Assembly: GCA_030537495.1 (NCBI GenBank)
Contig: JAUNMH010000007.1
Location: 1 to 64,000, forward strand
DNA: 64,000 nucleotides
DNA from: Clostridia bacterium
Lineage (GTDB): Bacteria > Bacillota > Clostridia > Peptostreptococcales > Anaerovoracaceae
Reading direction: 5' to 3'
Below the pieces are notes generated by a model. It searched no databases, had not been told where the DNA came from, and saw nothing but the letters and a program-made list of their open reading frames with translations. This document shows positions 44,480-53,400 of this stretch, one piece after another. A program made the position numbers and the translations under genes. Position 1 is the first letter of the stretch; every line of letters starts with the position of its first letter.

Positions 44480-45541
44480 CTATTTTACGATTTTGCAATC
44501 TTCGTCAACTAAGTTTCTCATGTCTCCCATGATAGCTCTAGGTACAGGAATGTCAATCATTGTCTTAAGACCTGGCTTAGCGTTGATTACGTGTGGAATT
44601 GTGTTCATGATCATAGCCATCGTTCCGATTCCGCCTTCGATTTCTGGAGTATTAGCCATGTTTACAGGTGGAATACCCTTAATTTCTACATAGTCACCAG
44701 TGTGAACGCCAACCTGTTCAGGTTCGATCTGCTGAGGGTGATCCATTTCGATCTTAACTTCTCCGTCAACAGTTCCCCATCCCTTCATTGCAACGCCAGC
44801 AACCTGTCCAGCAGCAGCAAATCCGTAAGGTGATTTTCTATCAACATCTGTTACGATTGGTTCCATATCCTGTTCGAACTTTTCAAGATCCCAGCCAAGA
44901 GCATCGCAGATCATTCCTACGGATTCAGCGAATCCTACGTGACCAGCCATAGTTCCGTCAGCTTTTCTCTTCATGAAGTCTTCTACTTCTACGCCGATTC
45001 CCTGTTCTTCCATTACAGCAGGTCCGAATGGTGATAAGCTGTTAACTCTTCTTGATACGATGTGGTCAACAGTTTCACAAGCACCTGTCCAAAGAATTAC
45101 AAGAAGGTCCATGATAAGACCAGGGTTGATTCCTGTTCCTAGAACAGTAACTCCGTTAGCCTTAGCGATTTCGTCTAACTTCTTAGCTAATTCAGGTTCC
45201 TGAGCCTGAGGGTAAGCCATTTCTTCAGCTGAAGTAATAACGTTCATTCCGTTTTCCATTACGAAAACTAACTTATCATATACTTTTGAAGTGAATGAGT
45301 CTGTGCAAACTACTACGATATCAGCAGCACCTGGCTTGATAACTTCTTCAGCAGTTCCAACGATAACATCTTCTCTATCGCCTCTTTCGATTCCAGGAAC
45401 TACTTCGTATAAGCTCTTGCCAAGCTTGTTTCCGATGTCGATAGCGCCAACGATGTCAACACCTTTTTTCTTAGTTAACATTTTGCCGATTCCGCCGCCC
45501 ATAGCGCCTAATCCCCAAAGGATTACTTTTACATTTTTCAT
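44480..45541 (-). CDS. ord: 2,4-Diaminopentanoate dehydrogenase
   Basis: 353 residues. NAD(P)-dependent oxidative deamination of 2,4-diaminopentanoate to 2-amino-4-oxopentanoate. Rossmann start VKVILWGLGAMGGGIGKML, GAADIVVVCTDSF, GTGINPGLIMDLLVI. A longer frame reaches 45622 but homology and AGGAG (10 nt away) support the ATG at 45541. First gene of the ornithine operon, about 90 nt downstream of a consensus sigma-54 promoter. Confidence 0.95.
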   Translation of the reverse strand: MKNVKVILWGLGAMGGGIGKMLTKKKGVDIVGAIDIGNKLGKSLYEVVPGIERGDREDVIVGTAEEVIKPGAADIVVVCTDSFTSKVYDKLVFVMENGMNVITSAEEMAYPQAQEPELAKKLDEIAKANGVTVLGTGINPGLIMDLLVILWTGACETVDHIVSRRVNSLSPFGPAVMEEQGIGVEVEDFMKRKADGTMAGHVGFAESVGMICDALGWDLEKFEQDMEPIVTDVDRKSPYGFAAAGQVAGVAMKGWGTVDGEVKIEMDHPQQIEPEQVGVHTGDYVEIKGIPPVNMANTPEIEGGIGTMAMIMNTIPHVINAKPGLKTMIDIPVPRAIMGDMRNLVDEDCKIVK

Positions 45542-45630
45542 TTGCTTTTCTCTCCTTTTTTCATTAAAAAATAATCTGAACTGAATTTGCGTCGTTCTTG
45601 GGTGCCCCGAGGCACTCTGCACATATATAA

Positions 45631-45647
45631 TGCAATTAAAGTGCCAA
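45631..45647 (-). promoter_or_regulatory. Sigma-54 (-24/-12) promoter of the ornithine operon
   Basis: Minus strand TTGGCAC-TTTAA-TTGCA (45647-45631) fits the consensus TGGCAC-N5-TTGCA perfectly. It faces ord and sits next to the gene for a sigma-54 activator. Confidence 0.93.
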
Positions 45648-45754
45648 CTGCCATTTTGTATACAGAATTTTTTTCCGAATTATCTTTTGGGTGATTTCAA
45701 CGGTTACAGCCGTCAATTTTGTGATGACTTTAACACAGCAAAGTTTTTTTGACA

Positions 45755-45794
45755 AAAAATAACAAAAAGATTTGCATATATGCAAATCTTTTTG
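45755..45794 (-). terminator. Terminator of the sigma-54 activator gene (32-nt perfect palindrome)
   Basis: A perfect 32-nt palindrome at 45763-45794 with core TTTGCA-TATA-TGCAAA, followed on the minus strand by TTATTTTTT. It terminates the activator transcript; its TTTGCA/TGCAAA core resembles the operator half-sites nearby. Confidence 0.7.
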
Positions 45795-45802
45795 CAGTAA
45801 TA

Positions 45803-45820
45803 GTGCAAATATGTTTGCAC
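45803..45820. promoter_or_regulatory. Upstream activator site of the ord promoter
   Basis: Perfect inverted repeat GTGCAAATATGTTTGCAC (plus strand), about 155-190 bp upstream of the -24/-12 promoter, a usual distance for an enhancer-binding site. Nearly the same 18-mer lies on the activator's own promoter (47316-47333). Confidence 0.8.
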
Positions 45821-45839
45821 TGAGTGAGTCGTTTATGCG

Positions 45840-47231
45840 TTAATGGGAGATCTCATATTTTTTTAGCTTGTGCTGCAGGGTCTGCCTCTTAAGTGACAAA
45901 ACCTCCGCAGCCTTGGAAACATTATTTTTCTGCTCCCTCATAACATCTTCTATCAGTTCCTTTTCAATGCCGCTGAGGAACTCATATAAAGAAGTATGCC
46001 CGTCCCAGAAGACGCCTTTTTTCTCTCCATTTCCTCCGTATGATGGCATCAGGATTAAATCGGAGCTTAACTCAGTTTCATCATCAGCCATTGCTACAGC
46101 CTGCATAATTATATTTTCCAGTTCTCTTACGTTACCAGGGTAATCATAGTCACTAAGGAGTTTGACTGCATCTTCTGAAATCTTTGTAAGGGGCTTGTTG
46201 AAGCGGGTTGCGTGTTTCTTAAGCAAAACGTCTGCAAGTATTGGTATATCTCCTTCTCTTTCTCTGAGAGGTGGAATATGTATGCCCACTACATTAAGTC
46301 TGTAGTACAAGTCCTTTCTGAGCTTTCCTTCTTCGATTAGCTTCTCAGGTCTCTCGTTTACAGTGGCAATTATTCTTACATCTATTGGAATATCTTTGCT
46401 TCCTCCAACTCTTCTAATATAGTCTTCTTGCAAAACTCGTAGTAGCTTGCTCTGTAATTCGTATGGCATGGAGTTAATTTCATCTAAAAGAAGCGTTCCA
46501 CCATTAGCCTGTTCGAACAGTCCTGGTCTGTCAATGGCGCCTGTAAATCCGCCCTTAGTTGTACCAAATAGTATGCCCTCTAGCAAAGTTTCCGGAAGTG
46601 CTGCACAGTTTTGTGCAAGAAATGGCTTATTTTTTCTGGAACTATCATAGTGAATACTTTGTGCCATAAGCTCTTTACCGGTTCCGGTTTCCCCATAAAT
46701 AAATACTGACGCATCTGTCTTAGCAGCTGTCTTTCCACGGGTTACAGCTGCCTCAAACTGCGTGCTATGCCCAGTCAAATCCTCGAAAGTATACTTCTTA
46801 ATCTTAGGTTCCACCTTATGTGGTTCCAGTTCTTTTTCTCTAAGTGTAAGAATTGTATCCGTCATGGTTTTGATATTGGTGATATCCTTTGCAACCTCTA
46901 TGGCTGCAATGGGCATACCGTCCTCAGTCACAGGAACCGTACTGTTAACGGTTGTAACTTCTTTACCATATCTGTTTTTGTATGTTTGTGTCTTGTTTAA
47001 GGTAGAAACTCCCTTTCTCCATGCCTGATAAATGGTGCTATCCTTTAAGTTAATCTCCGGAAATGCCTCACTGAAATCCTTTCCAACCACTTCATCTGCA
47101 GCAATCTCCTCAATTTTAGTCATGGCTCCATTGTAAAATAAACCCACGCCCCTATTGTCTACAATATGGACGCCGGCATCAATGAGCTTAAGGAGTTCTT
47201 CAATAATCCTTTTATAATATCTTTCTTCCAT
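45840..47231 (-). CDS. Sigma-54-dependent transcriptional activator of ornithine degradation
   Basis: 463 residues. N-terminal PAS sensor (about 10-125: VHIVDNRGVGLFYNGAMTKIE), central AAA+ domain with Walker A GETGTGKELMAQ, sigma-54 contact loop GGFTGA (usual GAFTGA), Walker B GTLLLDEINSMP and R-fingers LRKDLYYRLNV, and a C-terminal Fis-type HTH (NVSKAAEVLSLKRQTLQHKLKKY). RocR-like. It is divergent in role but same-strand upstream of ord. A vegetative promoter overlapped by its operator suggests negative autoregulation, and the matching enhancer site suggests activation of ord. The PAS ligand is unknown; ornithine is a guess. Confidence 0.92.
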   Translation of the reverse strand: MEERYYKRIIEELLKLIDAGVHIVDNRGVGLFYNGAMTKIEEIAADEVVGKDFSEAFPEINLKDSTIYQAWRKGVSTLNKTQTYKNRYGKEVTTVNSTVPVTEDGMPIAAIEVAKDITNIKTMTDTILTLREKELEPHKVEPKIKKYTFEDLTGHSTQFEAAVTRGKTAAKTDASVFIYGETGTGKELMAQSIHYDSSRKNKPFLAQNCAALPETLLEGILFGTTKGGFTGAIDRPGLFEQANGGTLLLDEINSMPYELQSKLLRVLQEDYIRRVGGSKDIPIDVRIIATVNERPEKLIEEGKLRKDLYYRLNVVGIHIPPLREREGDIPILADVLLKKHATRFNKPLTKISEDAVKLLSDYDYPGNVRELENIIMQAVAMADDETELSSDLILMPSYGGNGEKKGVFWDGHTSLYEFLSGIEKELIEDVMREQKNNVSKAAEVLSLKRQTLQHKLKKYEISH

Positions 47232-47292
47232 GTTGTCACCTGGCTCTCATTCTTAAGTTTTATATTTTAAGTCATTCATTCTTTTCATTACT

Positions 47293-47333
47293 ATTATACA
47301 ATGGAATCAAAGCCGGTGCAAATATTTTTGCAC
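47293..47333 (-). promoter_or_regulatory. Autoregulated promoter and operator of the activator gene
   Basis: TTGCAC (47321-47316), 17-bp spacer, perfect TATAAT (47298-47293). The -35 box is part of the inverted repeat GTGCAAATATTTTTGCAC (47316-47333), which matches the ord upstream site. A further palindrome CTGAATATTT-C-AAATATTCAG (47333-47353) adjoins it. Confidence 0.8.
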
Positions 47334-47373
47334 TGAATATTTCAAATATTCAGAGGGGGATTTAAAGTATTGC

Positions 47374-47399
47374 AAAAGAGCGCCAAAGTTGACGCTCTT
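47374..47399 (-). terminator. Terminator of the giant DUF4430 gene
   Basis: Minus-strand AAGAGCG / CGCTCTT (47399-47393 with 47382-47376) with inner CAA/TTG pairs; only a short T-rich tail follows. Confidence 0.6.
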
Positions 47400-47421
47400 A
47401 GCAAAATATTGTTTAATTGTG

Positions 47422-50400
47422 TTATTTAACCCAAACTCTGCTTGCGCACTTGCTGTTCTTAAGAGTAGTCTTTGTAATTAACTTGCCCTTCTTGTCGTAT
47501 ATGCGAATCTGAGTCTTGTAGTAGTAGCGCTTAGCCTTCTTACCCTTTACGTAAGTGTAAGTGTTTGCTTTCTTAGTCGCTGCTACCTTATAGCTTCCGT
47601 TCTTCTTTGTTGAACGGTAGAAACTGTACTTAACGTTGTAACCAAGTTTCTTAAGTGCCTTAATGTCTGTCTTAGTCTTCTTAGTCATCTTAACGTTAAC
47701 TTTTACAGTCTTCTTCTTTGTCTTTGTTGCAACTGTTGTAAGCTTCATCTTAGAAGCAATCTTCTTTGCTTCCTTGACCTTATCAACCTTGTCATCATTG
47801 TCATCTACGGTAATTCCTGCTTCCTTAGCATCAACTAGTCCGAATTCACTGAAGTGTGTAGTATCGAATACGTAGTAATCCTTCTTAGCTTCTGTTACAC
47901 GCTTACCATCCATTACGGTGAATTTGTCTGCACTATCGAAGTGAACTGCTGCAACAGTCTTATCAAGAAGCACTGCAGGAATAGGAAGTTTGACAGTAAT
48001 CTTACCATTGAACTGGCTGATTACCTCATTTCCTGACATTATAGTCAGCTTATAAACAGTTGTGCTTTCACCAGTAAGCTTCTTCTGTTCTTCAGTTGCA
48101 GTCTTAGCCTTAGAAATAATAACTGTTATAGATCCTCCCTTAGCATCCTTAGAAATCTGAGCTAAAGTTTCTCTATCAATTGTCATTTCACCCTGTTCTG
48201 ACTTAACAGTTACAACTGCCTGAGTATCCTTAACAATTGAATTTACCATATCCTTAGGAAGTTCTAACTGAATGTTATCTGCGCCCTTTGAGTCGGTTGC
48301 TGCAACGTCTAGAACGATTTCCTTAGAATTATTTTCTTTGGCCTGCTTGATGATTTCTTCCTGGTTTTCCTTCTTAACAGTTACAACCGCTGTAGATTCG
48401 GAAGTTCCGTCTGCGTTGGTTTTGTTAGAAACTGTTACTTCGGTAGCGGAAGTGGTTATCTTGTCGTTTGTCGACTCTCCGGAAGTAGTTACATCTGCTT
48501 TAGGCGTATCTGGATTAACTAAATCGCCGAAGTCCGGCTCTTCCTTATAGTCACCCGTATAGTAAAGTACGATGTTGTCATTGTTAGCCAGGTAGTATGA
48601 ACCCATGTATACGTTAGGCAATTTTCCGTTTACTTTATACAACCAACCTGAGTTCTTAGTGTCAGTGTCTGAAAGAGTTACACCCTTCGGGTCAGTAATT
48701 GATGCAACGTAATCGCCTACGCCACTGTAGGTGTATCCTGCTTTTGTAAATGCAGTTCTAACTGCATCCCATGCTGTTGATGTGTCAGCATCCAGGCCAT
48801 CTACCTTGATGTTATTAGTTCCTACAAAACCCTGAGTTCCTTTTCCGTCAATAGAAACATTGACAGAAATAGTTGTAGGCTGCGGATTAGGATCTACGGT
48901 ATTCTTAGTGCCTATAACTGTAACAGTTGTTGCAACTGGTCTCTTATAGAACTGTTCGAATTCCTTGTACTTCTCATTATCAGAGAATTTCTTCCAATAC
49001 TTAGCAAACTCACTGTGTGAAAGTACGCTATCAATCTTTACCTTAGTATTGTATTCAGGCTGGGCGATTAACAGAGATTCGCAGGCAACAACTGAGTGCT
49101 TACTAGAACGGAACTGTCTCCATGGCTGTGTGTGCATAGAATCATATCCGGGAAGGTCATCGACTTCCGCTCCGCCGAACGTAAGATTAATTGCTCCGCG
49201 TACGTATTCTGTTTCGCCATTCTTATTTAAAATTTCTTCAAAAGAAGCCAGAGGACTGGTGATATTATCCTTGGAAGTATTTTCTCCCTTAATTCCATTC
49301 CAGTAAACTTCTTCTGTACATATCTCATTCATCCACTTAGCAGCATCGTCAATTTCCTTCTGAGTCAGCGGAAGCACAGTGATTTCGAATGTCTTTTCTC
49401 CTAGAAGTGCATTATTTCTTCTGTCTAAGATCTTAACTGTGTATTCGACTGTCTTTGCTTTTTCGCCAGGAAGTGGGCGATAAACTACAGCGTGATATCC
49501 GTTAAACTCGAGGACATCAGTATCAGCACTAGTCATAACTACCTTCTGGTTGTATCTGTCTGGTAGAATTCCAAGTTCTTCTAAGTCTGCTGGTCTCGGC
49601 ATCTGAAGGTCATTACTTACCTTGCTAGTGTCAATTTCCTTAGTCTTGTCTACAAAATCTTTTATCTTTGTAGGATATTTGTCCAGTGCTTCCTGAATCT
49701 GGTCAGACTGATCATCTGAGTTGGCTGGAACAGAAAGGTTAAACAACTTGATACTTTCTGCTGGATCAGTTTTGACCCCCTGTGATGTCAGTTCGTCGAT
49801 TGTGTAGTCATCCCAGAAATTGAACGTTGCAACTCCTTTAAGAATAAACTTGTTAGGTTCTTCTCCCTTAGCTGGTCTCTCTAGGTTAGCAGTGTATGTT
49901 CCATCGTTGTTGTCAGTAACATACAGTGCCTTCATGTCGCTAGCTGACCACTTGATTGTTGCATAAGTGATTTTATCCAAAGTATATGGAAGAATCAACT
50001 CGCCGGTTACATCACCGTTTACTAAAGTTGTGCTCCATAAATCGGACTCGTTTACCTCAGCAATATTTGTATTGGTGCCCTTAATGGTATCCCAAGTCAC
50101 CTTTTCCATAGCCTTATTAAGAAGTTCTTCAACATAAGCAGCATCCCAGCCAATGTGCGCTCTTGTGCTTACTTCTGTCACTGCACCCTTGTATTCAAGC
50201 TTGAACTTTACACCATCGTAAATTGCAAACTTAGTGCCAAAACCATATTCAGTTCCCTTGAAGTATTTAATAGTTCCCTTCTCATCGCTAGTGATGTAAG
50301 TTTTGTTGTCGCACGGCATAGTCTGCTTGCCCGCTTCGAGGAATGTAACCTTAATGCCTTCATCGTCCAGGCCATCTACAGGTGCATCCTGTCTTCCAAT

Positions 50401-53400
50401 CCACTGCTCCATGGCCTGCGTAATATTAGTGTGTCCATAAACATGAAGCGGCTGAATGAACGTACTTGTCTTCTCAGCCTTAGCCTTAAGGTTTGCAAGA
50501 AGCTCTTCCGCCTCGCTGCCCTCTGACCATAGACTGAAGATGAACGTTTTCGTCTTTACACATGTTCCCTTGCTCACGGTAGCGGTCAAAACCACCTCAG
50601 CCTTACCACTCTCTGGCATAGTTACATTGCCAGTTTCGATATTAATTAGGTCTTCTTTATTGCTTGACCATTTAATATTACAATCGTTTTCACCTTTTGC
50701 AGGTAGCTGAAGGCGAATGTTTTTCTTAATCTGATATACATTATTGGTGTCCGCTGTTAGCGTTCCATCATCATCTAGATCAATATCATTAGCACGGTAA
50801 ATGTCTTCCATGGTCATTTCCGGCTCATCAAACATTTCTCTCCATTTTTCTAGCCCACCATCAGCTGCAACTTCATCATCAATTGCCTTCTTCTGAGCCG
50901 CAAGTTCCTCGGCACGAGCAAGGTCTTTCATGATAATAGCCTTAACAGCTCCATCAACATGCTGTTCAAATTCTGGAACAACTGGTACGCTTCCACCCTG
51001 CCATTTTAGGATTGGATATCCGTTGTTGATGCTGTTTTCCGTGCTGTCCTGGTTAAATGCATTACCTAATTTATAGGCAAACATTCCGCCCTTCATTTCG
51101 GCAGACGTCTTAACTTCAATACCAGGCGCAGCCTGTGACTTATTATTTGCAACTGCCTTTGATGCTATGCCTTCAAGAACATAACAGTTTTCTATAGTTC
51201 CTGAGTTGTCTCCAACTAATGCACCGATTCCACTTTCTGGACCAGTTACAGAAGCGATTGAATAGCAATTCTTAATGTTTCCGGAGGCATATATCACACC
51301 AGCTAGACCACCGATGGCCTTGTTTGATACCTTGCTAGGATCGGCATATATGCTGCCCGTAAAGTAGCAATTCTCGATGCTGCCATAAGTATATCCTGCT
51401 ATTCCACCTATTCTTAGTTCACTGTTATAATATGTGCACGTGTTGCGAATCGCAGCATCACTATAACAGTTCATTATTTTGTTCCCAGCTGGTCCACGTC
51501 CAATGATTCCTCCTGAGGAGGTTGCGGAAGAATTGGTAACTGCTCCAGAAAATTTACAATTTTCAATTGTACCCTTACTTGTCCCCGCAATTCCTGCAAT
51601 ATGCCCGCTTCCTGCTACGGTTCCATCTACGCTCAAATTCTTTACTAAACCATTTGGAGCAAGGCAAGAAATGAATCCCTCCGAACTCTTCAGTCCGATA
51701 ATGGTCATTCCATTTCCGTCTATTGTTCCTGCATAACCACTGTTATCATCATTGTAATCGTATTTGCCAAACCCTGTCCATTCCTTGCCGTTAAGGTTAA
51801 TATTTTTCAGAAGCTTCGCACTAATGCTTGGGTTTTCTCCTACCTTATCCGCAAACCATGCGAGCTCTGCTCCATTATTAATCTGATAAACCCCATCTAC
51901 TAACGCTGGTTCAGTCTTAGTTGTTCCGTCCCAAGCATCTCCTGCAGATTCAAGTTCAACCTCAATTGTTTTTTCTTTATCTGCCGTAAAGTATCCAGTT
52001 TTACCTACATGTCCGCCAGCGCTTACAGCATACGAATATGTTTCTCCTTTTGGAAGGCTGAATTGCTTTGCATTATCTTCGTTTGCTGTCATTGTATCCC
52101 CATCAGCATTCTTTACAACTATGCTTGCATTTTCAGGGGCAACTGTAAATGTAACATTGGTACGTGCAGTTGGAGTCATGGATACGTTAACAACGTCTTC
52201 ATCTTTTTCACATGTTACTTCCAATTCGGTAGCGTTTATTGGTTCATAACCAAACGCTGTGATAGTGTAATTATATGTACCCTTCTCAAGAAGATAATTC
52301 CCCTCTACGGGTGAAATTTCTTCTTTGCCCTTCATTATCTTAATTTTGGCATTCTCAGGCATTCCGTTAAAGGTCATTTTTGTCAAAGGCTCAGCCTTGA
52401 AATCCTTTACTTTGATCCAGTTTTCATCTTCCTTGTTGAATGCATTGTCATTATCATAGCACTTGTATTCAATGGTTATCTTGTCACCTTGTTTCGCAAG
52501 TACTTCATAATCCCCCCAATTCTTACTGATTTCTTCGTAACGGTCTACAGTCTTTCCGTTCCTCGTGACTTTCAAACCGTAGTCACCGCGCGTATAGCTA
52601 GAGCCTGACTCTGAAACCATATACTTGAAGCTCATTCTTGTGGGCTTATTAAAGTTGAAAGTTATTTTACTAGTAGTTCCACTAACAACATTTGTAGATT
52701 GGAGATACTTTTCTCCTTTTTCTTTCTTGGCATTAAAGGCTTTTGCCTTATCATTCTCGACAGTAGCTCTTCCCTTGAACTGTCCAAAGAAATCCTCAAA
52801 GACAAGTTTTTTTTCTAATACAACATTTACCGTCTTCGCTTCTTTTTCCACCATGAAGCTACCGTTTTCCTTTTCGCAGCCTTCACAAGTCACGGTGTAA
52901 TCGTAATTTCCAGCTGGCAGTTTATAACTACCGTTTGTTTCGGCTGAAATAGTTTTGTTGCCTTGTTTTACGACTACAGCTGCATCTGCAGTAATACCTT
53001 CTGGCTTTGTAATTGCAAAGTGTACATCCTGAGTTTCAGATTTAACTAGTTCGACTTTTTCATTAATGTCAGCGCTATCTACAGTGATAGTTCCTGACTT
53101 AGATTCATATCCGAATGCTGTTGCAGTGTAAGTATACTCACCCTTTTCAAGAGCATATGTACCGTCACTTTCTGCTTCAATAACGGTATCGCCCTGCTTT
53201 ATGACAATATCTGTTCCTTCAGGTGCACCTGTGAATGACAGAGTGTGTAAATCTACAACATTGAAATTCTTTAAAGTTACTGTATCAACATTATGTGATC
53301 CATAATAACCTTTATTATATTTAAGAACAAGAACATCATTTGGAGATAACTTTGTGGAGAACTGTTCCCAGTCTAGATCTCCTTTTTTATTAAGAAGTTC

